From positions 2,232,001 to 2,296,000 of the forward strand of contig VNKQ01000003.1 of the NCBI GenBank assembly GCA_016508695.1: a stretch of 64,000 bases of DNA, in the 5' to 3' direction. This document shows positions 23,806 through 36,992 of the stretch, piece after piece. Under the pieces are notes generated by a model. That model made no database searches and was not told the origin of the DNA. It saw only the letters and a list, made by a program, of their open reading frames with translations. The first letter of the stretch is position 1. Every line of letters starts with the position of its first letter. The position numbers were made by a program, and so were the translations under genes. The stretch comes from Hyphodiscus hymeniophilus (lineage: Eukaryota; Ascomycota; Leotiomycetes; Helotiales; Hyphodiscaceae).

Positions 23806-26290
23806 TATGATATCGGATATGGGTTGCTATGGCTCAGCAGGTTCTATCTTTGGAAAGGAGTCTGAGCGTTTCGAAAGAAATTGCCTTGATGTTTGATATG
23901 TATTGGTTCACGAAGCTGTCGGAGCAAGAGCTGAATGAATACTTTCTTTAATATAAGACTGATATCGATATTGACTGGAGAATTTTTAAAGGCTAGGAGA
24001 AAACCTTCTCGACCATAATAGAGCTAACCCTCTAGCGGAGACATCTCAAAACCGACTGGGCCACTTGGAATCAGATCTAACGCCAGCAAGGTGGTTGACG
24101 CACTAGACGGAGCCATGTTCATGACGAGACAACTGCGATGAGGCCTTGAGGTTGTGCTATGAAATCCATTACATCTCCTTTCATGCTCAATGACTAGAAA
24201 TGCTGGAACCTGATGATGCAAAGTACAAGGAGTTCCCTGAATAGGATGAGACTTTCTCGGAACTGCTTAGCTTCACATTCGAATGAGAACTGCCGTTAGT
24301 GACGAAACGCATCATCACCGCATAAAATATCGCAATTGGCTCAAGCCTATTTGGTTCGCTCTATAATAGAAGTAGTCCTAAGCAACAATCTTTAATTATT
24401 CTCTAGAAGCTAAACCTGGTTTGTGACGACTCGCATTCGAAATGGTGCGGGACACTGAATCTTCAAAGATATCGGAGGAAGAAGGGATTCGCCGGAAGGT
24501 CTATACATCTGCCATGTGCCTTTGTCTGCTTGAAAATGCAACAGACCGCTCTCCAGTAGGCATCACAATCTTCAGTATGAGTACCGTGGAGGGGAAAACG
24601 ACTAGCATAGAGAGCATCTACGTAAGAGCAACACAAAAAATTCCGCTGTGTTTACGGAGTAGCCATGAGAGAAAATGATCACAGAACCTCTCACATATCA
24701 CGCAGAGCAGGCTGGATGAGACATGGTAGGCGAATAATCAGTGGACTCGAGCGCAGTACGCGGCCGATGGCGGCCGCTCGCGATGTGCAACAAGAATTAT
24801 AGCAATGTCGGTGTCCTCTCTGCCGCCTACCACAGAGGAGGGAGGAAGGATCGAGAAGTCATAAGGTGGGCTTCTTCTATGTTCCCTTAGACGGCTCGAG
24901 ACTCCAGATATGATGGGTGGAGTAACGCATCTTCACGCCAATCAATGAGGTAAAACGCTTCAATTGCTATCGCTTCGACATTTACGTATCCAAGAAGTGA
25001 GCAGCTTCGAATCAAAATACATTCAGAAGGGCTTTAGTAAGACATTCTATCTGAAGCTCTACCTCGGCCCTAGGAAGCTATTGAAGCAGAAGGGAGCCAG
25101 GGGGCTTCAAAATACATCTCGATCTACAGCGAGAGCTCTCGTTCAACTAAGGCTATGCCATATTCCGTTGGGCTCCTAAGATTTCAAGTTTGTTGCAAAA
25201 TACGAGGTAGAGATGTGGTGTAGTTGGATGAGAAGAAGACCCCACCTCATCCCCACGAAGCGAAAATAGGTTGGTAGGTGGGTAAGCCAAAGGGCCCCAC
25301 ATATATGTCGACGAGCAACAAAGCTATGTGTGTACAATTCTGAACCAACCGAAGTACAGTCTATAGTCTCAATTAATATGAGGTTGGAGGATGTACCTAA
25401 CCATCGCGAGAATACAGTGTGGAAGTCACCGGTTAAAATTGTTGCTATACAAGAAGCCGAATCGCTGCAACAAAGTAAGCCAGCCGTTTAACGCAAACTC
25501 GTCTCTTGTGACTCAGGACTACCAACTATCATACAGTACTTCGAATGAGCTTGCCTAGCCTGGACATTGTCTGGCCACAAGCAGCAGAAACGAGGTGGAT
25601 ACTGAGAGTGGCGCTCTCCCAACTCGCTGAACCAAAGGCTATCAACATGGCCCCACATTCATCCGATGTGCAACAAAACGATTTTCCAGCGAAGAATTGT
25701 GGGAATAGCCTCTAGCTCTTTGCTTCTGGGGCTTGTGCGCAGGAGAAAGAAATGTGGCGGATAATGGTCCATGGTGGTGGGGTGAAGTGGAAAACCCCAC
25801 CTCGTCGCCCCGCCCCCACAAGTATGTGATAATATGTCTCTCCACCTCGACGGGATGATGAGGTAGTGTGACAGCCCCACTTGATTGCGATTTGCAACAA
25901 AAGAGGCATCAGGACATGAATAGGAACAAAGTATGTAATTGATCCAGATGTGAAATTATTTGGTTGGCACTTGCCAAGTTTGAGTGATTCGACTTGGAAA
26001 GAGAAGGAGGGGCCGATGAGTTAGATTAATGGCGTGGATATGACATGCAGTATGATCTTGATTTTGTTGGTGCAAGCCAGTACACGAATGCAACTACGTT
26101 TCAATAGAGACTGTCGTGAGCGATGCCAATGAACCATCGGAGCATTCGAGAATCTGGATCTTTGCATCCTGTGCAACATGGATAGCCCACTGATTCAAAT
26201 CGGTTGACCAGCTAGAGCCTAATCCTTCAAGACAGCTAGAGATGTAAAATGCAACTTTATGTCGGGCTGGAATGTACTGTTCGGCTCTCA
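23806..26290. other. Gene-free stretch with a recurring short motif
   Basis: The 2.5 kb upstream of the forkhead-like pair has no convincing gene. A 78-codon ORF at 24442-24678 is open but matches nothing I know. A diverged motif, GCCCCAC then 13-14 bases then GCAACAAA, recurs three times (25294, 25650, 25874), with a fourth partial copy near 24767. See the separate repeat entry. Confidence 0.5.
24767..25903. repeat. Dispersed copies of a diverged ~30-bp motif
   Basis: Copies lie at about 25293-25324, 25648-25678 and 25872-25903, with a partial copy at 24767-24797. Each full copy has GCCCCAC, a spacer of 13-14 bases often ending CGA or CGATGT, and then GCAACAAA. Copies one and three are also preceded by ACCCCACCTC within 100 bp, so the true unit may be near 80-100 bp. 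They may be remnants of a mobile element or a cluster of protein-binding sites. Confidence 0.45.
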
Positions 26291-28054
26291 TCAAACCAGT
26301 CGGCAACTATCCATACTTCCAAATCCAGCCGCGACACCCCCCTCCTCCGACTTATCTCCTTTCGTCCTCAGAAGATATCCCTCCCCCCCCTCATTATGCA
26401 ACACTTCTTTCGTATTTGCATCCCACAAGCACGTCCCATAAACGCCGAGTTCGCAGATCACACCTCCTTTCTCTATCGCTCCATTTCGTAATATCATATT
26501 GTGGACCGGCGGAGGGTCGATAATCTCCATCAGGATGTAGGATTTCCAGTGCGTCTCGGGCAGCGATTCGAGGAATGGTGGGATGGCCGATCGATATATG
26601 TTGTTTCCACCCCCTTCGCGCTGTGGTTTTAAAACATAACCTTTGCATAGCTCAGGGTCGAGGGCCATCTTTCGGGCGGATAGACCAGAGGGCGTCGAGT
26701 CTAGGGGGTATATGTTGGTAAAAGTCTTCTCGAGATCTACGATATTGGCGACTGAGCTGGACAAGAAGCGGTGTAAGATGGAATTTTCCTCTCCGGATTT
26801 GGGTGTTGCAAGCACTTGTTGGACCTTCTTCGCACCTGCGAGCTGGGTCAGGATGGAGGGACATTTGATGGCATTTGAGCGCTCAATTTGTAGACGAGCT
26901 TGCCAAGCTTTGGAATCCGGGTAATCTCCAGGGCCATATCCAGCACGGAAGTACACAACAGCGGCCTCGAAGGTTTTCGAAGGATTGCTGGGTGGGCTGT
27001 AGAGGAGTTGCCGTTTTGAGGTGGAAGCTATAGTGGTTTGGGAGAGAATCTCCGAAAATGGCACTCGAAAGACGGGGATAGGAGCTTGGTGTCCTTGAAG
27101 TTCATATTGAAGGTGTCTTTGGTCAAAGATGTTCCTCTCGGGATCCTGGACCAGAAAAATGATGCAAGGTTGATGGATTGGGGATGATTTAATATAGGTT
27201 TCAAAGGCGTATCGCAGGCCTGACGCCAGTGATTTGGTACTCATATTTTCAGGCAAGTCTACAGATTCGTCTTGTGGAAATTTCTCAAGAAGCGGATATT
27301 CATGAGTGGAAAGATACCTTTCATATGTCAGTATATCCTTTCAGATTGCTTTTCATGGAACTGCGGAATCTCACGTGTGCAGTTCGGATGTCTGAGCAGA
27401 CAGACCGCCAAAGGAAGAAGCAATCGTGTTGAACTCAACCTGTTTTATCAGAGGAGTGGTATCATCATCCCCTTGATGAACCATATAGTCGGATCTGAAG
27501 AGACCTAAGGCAAGGCTCTGGGAGAACGTTAGCATTCATTCCCGACGTTTTCGACTTAAACAATCTCGGCCCTACCTGTGTGTAGCCTTCTTGCTTTACT
27601 TTCAAGTGTACTTGCCATAATTCGGCAATGAATTCATCCACTTCAATGATCCTGCATCTTTGTCAGTTCATATCCCACTTTTCAAAGATGACAGAGTTGC
27701 GTCAGTGAAGGGAAAGTTTTAAAACTCCCCACACATCAAAACTCACTCTTGTACAATGCCTATTAGAAACTCCTCATCTTGAGCTATTGCCGCATATAAT
27801 TGATTGTAGTCTTTTTGGATAGACTTTGCTTGTTCAAAGCAAACTCGAGGGAAAGGACTTGGAAATAACGTGACCGGAGCAGTTGTTGCCAGAATGCCAA
27901 GAGGGTCAGCTTCACTGGCTACAAGAGCCGGTGGTGGCCTAACCGCTAAGCCATGAGCTATGGACCAGTCTTTGATCGTAAATAGAAGTTGGTCGGACTC
28001 GGCGGGTGTGATGTCTGGAGGATAATTGCCGACTGCGGCTCTGCTTGGTGCCAT
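26291..28054 (-). CDS. GSH2: Glutathione synthetase (eukaryotic type)
   Basis: This enzyme catalyses the ATP-dependent joining of gamma-glutamylcysteine and glycine, the second step of glutathione synthesis, in the cytosol. Four minus-strand exons fit in phase: 27747..28054, 27576..27651, 27375..27517 and 26291..27317, about 517 aa. Family signatures are IKDWSIAHGLAVRPPP near the N-terminus, QVEFNTIASSFGGLS (substrate-binding segment), FRAGYGPGDY, and the glycine-rich ATP loop KPQREGGGNN at about 406-415. The C-terminus has ILMEIIDPPP and GGVAAGFGSMDSCRLV, as in eukaryotic GSS. The start at 28054 gives MAPSRAAVGNYPP; an in-frame ATG at 28087 would add 11 residues. Length is slightly above the usual 470-500 aa. 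The gene is divergent from the SNF2 gene across 825 bp. Confidence 0.95.
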
Positions 28055-28879
28055 CTTCCGTCTGAATAGTGAGATTGCTTCGGCCAATTTTCGAAGGACC
28101 GCTTACAGTACCCAATTCTGTAGTAGGGGATAGGCCGCCTTCAATTGGATACTTCTTCTTGCTTCTGCTATTCACCACAAACAATGCATATGGCTTCGAA
28201 CTCGAGGTCATCACTAGTCTTTGAAAAAAGTGATTTGTCATAAACCCCCACGTGATCAGCCTGGTCGCTCAGGACGCTAAGATAAGGACGTCCCTTCCTT
28301 ATCCGTAAACGCGCTGCTTTGCCGTGAATTCGCGTTAACTTCGTCGCTTCGAAATTAACAACCAACACAACACTTTTCAAGTCTCAGGTTCTTGGTATTC
28401 CTTACCTTCGCAGTCTTTCAGATCTGTTCCAGTTTGAGAACTGCCTCATTTTCCATATACACTCAGAGGTTTGACATGCTCGGCTTCATCACCACCCCGC
28501 AGCCTTGACCTCGATTTGATCCAGCACCATCACAATAATCACCTAACATCTTCAGCGTTATTGCTTCCCAAGAAAGAGTGACTTTCCAGTATTGAGTTAC
28601 CTCGTTATGTTCTGCGATTCTCTTTAGAGTACGTTTGTTTACTCCCAAAAATGTTGGCGCTCGCCAGGGGTGATGCCACTTCCTTATTCACTTCTGCCTT
28701 TTCACTTTGACTGTGGACGACAGACTGCGCTGAGACTCAGCTACTATCCCTCTTCCTTTCTGAAATCTCCTCAACAGCTTTGCTACTTTCCATGCGAATA
28801 AGAATCATTCGTCCTTTACATTGAATTAACTGAAATCGCTCATTGATGTTGCACTTGCATTTATTCACTCACCTTCACA
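28055..28879. promoter_or_regulatory. Divergent intergenic region between GSH2 and the SNF2 gene
   Basis: This 825-bp region separates two start codons that point away from each other, so it should hold both promoters. No specific oxidative-stress element was identified with confidence. The last 130 bp before 28880 are pyrimidine-rich, like a fungal 5' leader. Confidence 0.5.
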
Positions 28880-31800
28880 ATGGCTAATATCTACTTTCCA
28901 GGCAGCGCAACTGTCGTACACTGGCTCGACGATATTCCTTTGTCCCCCGAACAAAAAGAATCTCTCTCTACAACCTATGTTCCTCCTCTCACTGTCGACA
29001 TGAGCGGCGACGATCCTTGGGACTGGTCTACTGACCGTGTCGTCAAGGAGCTCTGCACCGCAGATCGGACATGGCAACATCGCGGCTCATTGACTGCCCT
29101 ACCTACCACAGTTGACTTGGAAAGCAAGCTTCGAGATGAAGGCATCGATGGCTGCATTTTATTGTGTGATATTACAGACGAGTTCATGAAAAAGGATCTT
29201 GGCCTTACAAAACTTGCCTGGAGAGTCTTTGTGAAGGGAGCTTTTGAGCAGCTGAGAATTCGAAGCGAAAAGTATAAGGAACGGATGGTGTTCCAGCACG
29301 CTGCCAGCTTTCAGACTTACAGCTTTGCCCCAATTGAGCCCCAAATTCAACCGTATCAAATACCTCCAACCCCCCCAGCACAGCCTCAAAACCTGTCTAT
29401 TCCGAAGAACCCCGCAGAAGACCGATCTTCTATCCACTCATCAGTCGCTGACGAACATCTGGTATCTATCAACAGCCCATCAGCTCGGGGCGAATTCCTC
29501 ATCTCCGACGAGCTGGGAAACAAGAGACGCAAGCTTGATCTCACCAACACTGCGAGCAATCTAGCTTTACAGAACGAAGATGAATCTCTCTTTGTGGCAC
29601 GACAATTAGATACCGATGAAACACTACCGGCCGAGAATGACGTGCCCGCCTCATCGCCCGAGCTCTCCGAGGTCAACGGCAAGAAAAGAAAGAGAATTGC
29701 ACCAACCTTAATATCCACAGTGATCGATCAGAACATAGATCGAAATATCCCAACTGCTGCTGATGATGTCGTTCAGAACGATCCCGAAAAGATTGAGCCG
29801 GGCGTTATTTTCAGAGATGATGAAGGCAAGAAGCGACTTGTTCCGATTCGCCAGCCTGATGGTGATTCTGATGAACCTTACGACTACCAAGCACTTTTCC
29901 AGAACCGAAGAGTATCATCAGCTCTTGAACAAACTCCCCCGAAAGCTTCAAAAATGGGCCAGACTGATGAAAAGTCTGTAGATTCTGAAGCTGTTGGATA
30001 TCTCGGGAAGAGAAAGATGGCTGTCGACGATATTTTCTATACTGCAACAGCGGTGGGACAGGAGCTTCCTGGTGGAGACATCGAGGGTGGGTTTTTTGTG
30101 GGCCCGAAGACAATCTCCAGTGGCCGCCGGCTTTACATGCATCGCACCATGAAGAGATACCTCAATGCACAACGATCCGTTCTAGTCCGCGAGGGTGAAA
30201 TTTTCTCTGCAATTCTACCATACCCATCAAGCCTACTTCCGACATATCAAGCTCCTTCCTTCACTTTGTTCTACGCATCTGAGGATGGTAAATCCCATGC
30301 TCGTCGTGAAGAGCTGCAATCCTGGCCCGAGATCGACCCAGAGGCTCGGCCCCAGAACAAGACCGACGTGAATGGCAATACCGTCACATTCAACACATTG
30401 ATGCCCGGAATGCTTGCTACCATAGGCTCATCTGATCCTTTGGATCCAGATCTTCTCCAAAAGTATAACTATGTTGATGGTGGCGATGAAATCCTCCCTC
30501 TCTACGGTGAATCAGGTAAGCCATTGTGATAAACTCTTAACGCGCCTCGTGTTCGGCGATAGTCAGTCCGGTTGGTCGCTAACACCTGTTTCTTAGATGA
30601 AGAGAACGAATACGACATGGAGACGTGGAAGGAAATAGAGGCAGAGCATGGTATGTGATTCTTGGATAAATCGGCATGATACCGTCAAGCCCAGCCCATA
30701 TACTTTGATCGTTCTGACAATTAGATTCAGGCACTCGCCAAAAGCCCTTGAAGCCAATATCCAAACCGCTACTCACCATCGAAGAAATCAACGAAGCTAT
30801 CGATGAAGGTATTGCCGACTTAGTCTCAAAATGGCACAAGCACAAGCTTCCTGCCAAACTACCCAAGGCTTTTAAGCTTTGGAAGAAATATCGAGTTAGA
30901 TCGATGAAACTTGAATGGCTGAAGGAAAGAAAGCTTGGCGTTCAGTACCTGGAAGAGCGGGTTGTCAAGTTACGCAAAGAAATTGCTAAAGAACAGTGGA
31001 CGAACAAAGATAAGGTCCGGATACAGTCTCGCATCTTGGGTCCGACCATCTATAATCGTGAAGAATGGGCTTGGGAGATTCGAGTCATTGAAAGTAACAA
31101 GCAACCTGAAAGAGTGAGTTCTCCCAACCTTCATTCTTGAAGAGCTTTCACTGACAATTGTATGCTGTAGCTACCCTTTTCCAAAGCACCATCTGATACA
31201 TCCTCAAAGAAATCGCGCCTCGATGATGGGGAAGAAGGCGAATCACTGAATAGCCATTCTGACGCTTCTCTATCTAATGATTCTTTAGACGATTTCATTG
31301 TTGATGACAGCCCTGTCTCTGAAGAGGAGAGGGAGCTCAATTTTGCTGATGGCGGGGACGACGAGGATGACATGTCGGACGTGGGCATGCCTGATCTCTC
31401 CTCAAAGCCTCCTACGGCTCGAAAGCTCTTCCCTAGCCTCTCCTCGCCGGTCGTCTCACCTGATGATGATGACAGTGATGATGAGCATATGCTAGACTTG
31501 CCTCGACATCATCCACCACTAGCATCTCCAAGCCCCGAACCCGTTAAGCATGAGCAGCCGAGTCTCCTGATACCTTCCAGTACACTGTCAAGCGGTGCCA
31601 GAGGTTCCAAGATGATAGATTTGACAATTTCGTCGGACGATCAGCACAATGATTCTACTGATCAGGACGACGATACCGCCAAGCAGGACAAAAATGTCAT
31701 CGATCTTACCACGCCACAGAAAAAGAAAAAGAAAACAGTGCTCAAGCTCATAAATCGCAACAGTCCGGCCAGTCAAAATGGCCCAATCAATCTGATTTCG

Positions 31801-34800
31801 GATAGTGATGGTGCAGGTCAACTATCAGATGCCACTGACATTCCACTTGAAGACACCGCGGTCATTGCCAAATATAGCCACCAAACCTGGATCAGCCGTT
31901 CCGATAGAGAACGCTTACTGATATCGGTATTGCATGTATTACCAGTTCGGATGAGAAACTCTGTTTTCTCCTTAACTGCCGATCATGAAGACGACCTATG
32001 GCAAAATATGATTGAAGTTATGAATATGATCCGTGTTGGCGGGGAAAACGTCAAAGGAATGGACGAGGCTACGTTGAAGGTGAGAGTCTTCGCCCTTTTG
32101 CAGCAATACGTGATACTGACTTTGTCGTTTCAGAGCTTTAGCTGTCTTATTCGGCTATTTATGATATTCGTCTACTGCAAATACTATGCCTTAAACCAGA
32201 GTCTAAACAAAGGTGATGTTGCTGGTATTAGATATGAGGATGCAGAATTCCCGAAATTTTACTCGTTCTGCCGCAAGGTTAGGGGGTACTTCAGCTCCAA
32301 GATGCCTGATAGTGCTCTTTCAACCCCCAAAAGTCTAAGTGAGTGCCTTCTCGATATGCTGGATTTTCCTCAAGTACTGACTTGCTTGGTCTTTCAGTGA
32401 TGATAACGATGAGGAGGATCAAGAGCCATCGACTGGTCGCCGATCCCGGTCTAGAGTGGTCAATCAAACCGAGGAAGAAGATGATTCTATGCAGGACACG
32501 CCGCACAAGATCAAACGAAAGAAAAAAATCTATGAGAACACAGAAGCCAGAGAACTCAGAGAGCAAGATCGTCAACGACAAGCTGCTTTAGAGGAACGCC
32601 GACTGAAACTCCTCGCTGACCTAAAGGCTAAGCCCGGTGACCAAGGCGAAGATTCTCAGATCATCATCAATGACAGCAAACTGGATGAAGAAGGCTTCAT
32701 TTATATCAATCAGAAGATTGCACGTCGAATTAAGGAGCACCAGATTGATGGCGTTCGATTTATGTGGAATGAAGTGGTCGCTGAACAAGGCTGTCTTCTC
32801 GCGCATACAATGGGCCTAGGCAAGACTATGCAGGTCATCACCTTACTTGTTGCAATTACGGAGGCATCTTTATCTGCCGATGAATCAGTCAGAAGCCAAG
32901 TTCCCATGAGCCTCCGACAGTCCAAGACGCTTGTACTTTGCCCAGCTGGTCTGATTGATAATTGGATGGATGAACTCATAACTTGGGCTCCTAAGCATTT
33001 ATTGGGCGATCTCCGAAAAGTTGATGCAGCAATCAAACAAAACGAAAGATGGCATTCTATCGATACTTGGTACAATGATGGCGGAGTCCTTGTCCTGGGC
33101 TATGAAATGTTCCGCGGAATTGTTGAGAACAAGAAGAGAGCTTCCCGAGACGCAGCACCGATTGACGAGGAGCAGCATGCGCAAATGAAGATGCAATTGA
33201 CGGAAGGCCCTAACATCATTATTGCCGATGAAGCCCATAAGCGTACGTTCTTCCCTTCCATCGCTTTCTCTCCTGGGAAATACTTTGGTGCCCAGGCAGT
33301 ACCATTGCTAATTGCTTGATGCTTATAGTAAAGAACGCTATGTCCGCCCTTGCCATGACGACGTCTCTCTTCAGATCCAGATGCCGCATCGCTCTAACAG
33401 GCTCTCCACTTGCTAACAACGTAGCAGAGTACCACACTATGATCGAGTGGATTGCTCCAAATTATCTCGGCCCAGCTGTGGAATTCCGTGCCAAGTATGT
33501 GGAACCTATTCAAGCTGGTCTTTATTACGATAGTACCGCCTATGAACGTCGTAGGAGCTTGACGATGCTCGGCGTCCTGAAGGAGGATCTGTCACCAAAG
33601 GTAAGTCAAATCTAGAACTCTCCGAACCTTTGGCCATGCATTAGCGATCTCTAACTTTGAAATCCCACAGGTCCACAGAGCCGATATGTTGGTACTTCGC
33701 AAGGAGGATTTACCCCCGAAGAAAGAGTTTGTGATCACGGTCCCCTTGACCAAATTGCAGCACGAAGCATATTCTCTTTACGTCAAATCCATGCTCTCGA
33801 CCACCGTCGACCGCACAAAAGACGGTGCTATACACCAAACGACACTGTGGAGTTGGCTTGCAATTCTGTCGCTGCTTTGCAACCATCCCGAGCCCTTTAT
33901 GACCAAATTAACTGAGCGCTCAGTGGATAGTGACGATACGCCAGCCTCTAGAGAGGGAACAACAGACCAAGAGGACATCGGACTAGACCTCAATGTGTCC
34001 GCCTCTGTATTGAAGGCTGGGGTTGCTGAATCTCTAGTGCAGGGCGAGCGAAGGTTGTTTGAGGAGCTGGCGGACGATATTAAGTCTATCGATCTGTCAT
34101 ACAAGACAAAGATCCTTTCCCAGATTTTGGACGCGTCGAAGGCTGTTGGCGATAAAACACTCGTGTTCTCGCAGTCAATCCCTACGCTTGACTTCTTGGA
34201 AGGAATGTGCCAAAAACAAGGCAGAAAGTACCAACGCCTAGATGGCAAGACTGTCATAAGCAAACGCCAGGCTCTAACTAAGCAATTCAACACCGGCGAT
34301 CTCGAGGTATATCTCATTTCTACAACAGCTGGAGGCTTGGGTTTGAATATGTACGGCGCAAATCGAGTCGTCATCTTTGACTTCAAATTCAACCCTATTC
34401 TGGAAGAGCAGGCGATCGGCCGGGCATATCGTCTTGGGCAGCAAAAAGAAGTTTTCGTCTATCGCTTCGTTGCCGGCGGCACTTTTGAAGATTCCGTTCA
34501 TAATAAGGCAATCTTCAAGAAACAGCTGGCTTCAAGAGTTGTCGACAAGAAGAACCCTATTGCGTGGGCTAAGAAAAAGTCTGGCGATTTCCTCTTTGAG
34601 CCCAAAGGCATTGAACAGAAAGACTTATTGGAGTTCAAAGGTAGGGACTCTGCGGTTCTTGACAAGATTCTCGCTTCACAGGAGGAGACAAGTACCATTC
34701 GCGCCATCGTTGAAACGGACACCTTTGAGAAGGATGATGATGATAATCTTACGCCAGAAGAAATGAAGCAAGTCAAGCAAATGCTTGAGGATGAGAAGCT

Positions 34801-35737
34801 CAAACGTAAAGATCCTCAGGCTTTCCTTGCTATGATGGCGCAGCGTACTCGTAGCCCTGTCATCAGCCAGCCTTCGAATCTTAATATAAACAGACCACAC
34901 TTCAGTTCTAGCGCTCCGATCCGAAATTTAAATCCTCTCCCGATCTATCCCGAAGCACCAAGATCAATGACCGGACCAATTCGGAATGCACCCCCTCTAT
35001 CAGATGATCCCGAGGCTTTACCAAGATCAACGAGTGATCCTATTCTACCTCCACCGAGACCTATCTTTTCTTCGAGACCTCGCGCTGTCGCCACGACTCT
35101 AACCCCTACGATAGGTAATCAAAAAGGTTCACATACTCCTCCAAACCTTGATCTACCAAGCGCTTCGATGCCCGCATTACCTCCGGTTAGAGAAACTTCA
35201 GCAGACCGTTCTGTGCCCAGGCTACCTTCCCGACGTCCTTTACAGATCTTACCAGACGCCACAGCATCTGGATCCACAGCTGCTGCACGTACCAGTCCTA
35301 ACTCTGGGACCAGTCGCGAGCCTCGTCGTGCGGAACAACGAGGCAACTCTCCTGTTATGGGAGCTAGCACACGGAAGAAGGTCGGTCCTGAAACGTCTGA
35401 ATCAGCTTCCCCCTTGACTACCGGACCTCGTGCCACGAAACCAGCGATTGGGACAACTACTCAGGTCTCCAAGCGGGTGACCAGCTCCACAGATGATGCT
35501 GCCCAAAATCATCCTGACAACCGCTTGGAGATATTGGAGCATCGCAACGGCGACATGGTGAAGGACAACATCATCGACACGGAAAAAGTATGCAGTCCAA
35601 GTCACCATTCTTCTACACTTGTTCCTCCCAGACAAAGTTCTCTTCAACGCAGTGGCAAGGCCCAAACAGAGCTCAAGGAGTCAAGTCTTGATGATAATAG
35701 CAGCCGGTCTGTCTCGAGTAGTCTCAGCACAGTCTAA
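28880..35737 (+). CDS. SNF2-family DNA-dependent ATPase (ATRX/RAD54L2-like), frame break inside
   Basis: This is a large chromatin-remodelling ATPase of about 2125 aa. Best-fit exons are 28880..30515, 30597..30650, 30725..31113, 31171..32079, 32134..32338, 32398..33242, 33329..33600 and 33671..35737. A SAM-like domain lies near 45-140 (DPWDWSTDRVVKELC, GIDGCILLCDITDEFMKKDL). A Lys/Glu helical region and acidic SUMO-interaction-like runs (KMIDLTISSDD, KNVIDLTTP, PINLISDSD) follow. The ATPase core has HTMGLGKTMQ (Walker A), IIADEAHK (DEAH; Lys is completed across a splice), LTGSPL, TTAGGLGLNMY and GRAYRLGQQK. The tail is Ser/Pro-rich. The canonical junction 32338/32398 is one base out of phase, so either one base is missing or an unusual GTACTT donor at 32286 is used. 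It is not the better-known Rad54 or ISWI type. Confidence 0.85.
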
Positions 35738-36284
35738 ACATACCATCAGGACGTCGAGTTGACGACAGTCTCGGACTTGGGGGCTCTAATTCACTAAAGA
35801 CCTAGCTGCGCAAAAGCTTGTTGATGAAATGAGCAGCTCCAAAACTTCTTCAGTTCTTCCAAAGAATCTGGACATCATCTTGTTTCCTCGACGAATCCTA
35901 GGCTGAGTGCTAATCATTCAATTGCAGTCAATGTCGAACAGCGAGATGTTTCAAGCAATGAACAAGCGGCCCACTGTCCAATCCTTGCGCACGCCAGTCA
36001 CTAAAACCTCCCACAAGAAAGCACCAGCCGTCGTCAGTGCTCATTCGGCTGGTGATGTTCAGCATCTGCGGAAAGTGCATGAGAATCGGGCGAAGAGAAC
36101 CGGTCAACCAACGTCAAAAAATGGAAACTTGGCATCATCACCGTCCTCCAACCCTCGCACCGTAACTCGGGGACATCGACTTCCTCACTGGGCAGAAAGA
36201 AATGTGATTGGACTGCATCAAAGGCGTCCACATTCCGGTCGCAATTCATCTACCTCTTCACGCACCCCAACCCCCAAGGAGTAG
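35738..36284 (+). pseudogene. Possible displaced 3' end of the SNF2 gene
   Basis: Past the stop at 35737, protein-like reading continues in changing frames. One frame gives SLNIPSGRRVDDSLGLGG and more, then breaks in CACTAAAG; the next frame gives DLAAQKLVDEMSSSKTSSVL and stops near 35904. A good acceptor (branch GCTAATC, then TTGCAG ending at 35927) opens a further basic, low-complexity frame, 35928..36284 (SMSNSEMFQAMNKRP...). Each shift is repaired by adding one base. This could be a decayed tail of the gene, an assembly artefact, or an alternative 3' exon: a GTATGC donor at 35588 is in phase with 35928. I cannot decide between these. Confidence 0.4.
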
Positions 36285-36992
36285 ATAGAACCTTCTCTTT
36301 ACATAGACTTTCCTTTCAAATCTCCCTCTTTCTTTTTACCGTCATCAGCATCAGCATTATTTTCGTTGCCAAAGGAGTTTTGGGTGGTGCATATCTGGTT
36401 TCATGAGCGAGAGATACCCCTACAATTTGATCATTATTGATATGACACATTGCTTGCGCTATATTCGAGATGGAGGAGACATGGATGCGTGAAATGTAGT
36501 TGCTCTTAGGCGAACAAAAAATGGTTCAATCATTTCTGCGGTGGAAGACTCACAGATCCCAAACGCTTCATCGGAGTTTGTTATGTTATGATATTCGTGA
36601 CCGGGGATACTAATTACCTTATTTGTGACACAATTGGCGTGTCCGCCGAATCGTCATCTGCCTTGGTTGTTCCATTTAAACTGGGCAGAGAACCTTTTCA
36701 CGATACTCCTCGTAACAACAAACGTCATATTTTTCAATAGCATTTATCAGAAAACTTCATGAAAGATCGGAGGATGATAACTTTAATCGTGGCTAGCTGT
36801 CGTCACTCCAGTCGAGAGTCGGATCACAAGTGGCAGTGGAATATCATAAAATTCCTGCACCAAGCTACTCGCTAGACACTTTAACTACGTAGTCAAGTCT
36901 TGAAGATAGTTGTTGCTGAATCACCCTTTTACTCCATTTCCCAAATCGATAATGGCTCGTAACAAAAATATCATATACGCGTCCATTATCAA
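36285..36992. other. Convergent intergenic region
   Basis: The 708 bp between two convergent genes are AT-leaning, with no ORF or repeat I can support. Confidence 0.5.

Noticed and set aside
33778..34392. 204-codon minus-strand ORF
   Set aside because: It is antisense to the helicase lobe of the SNF2 gene, which is clearly coding on the plus strand.
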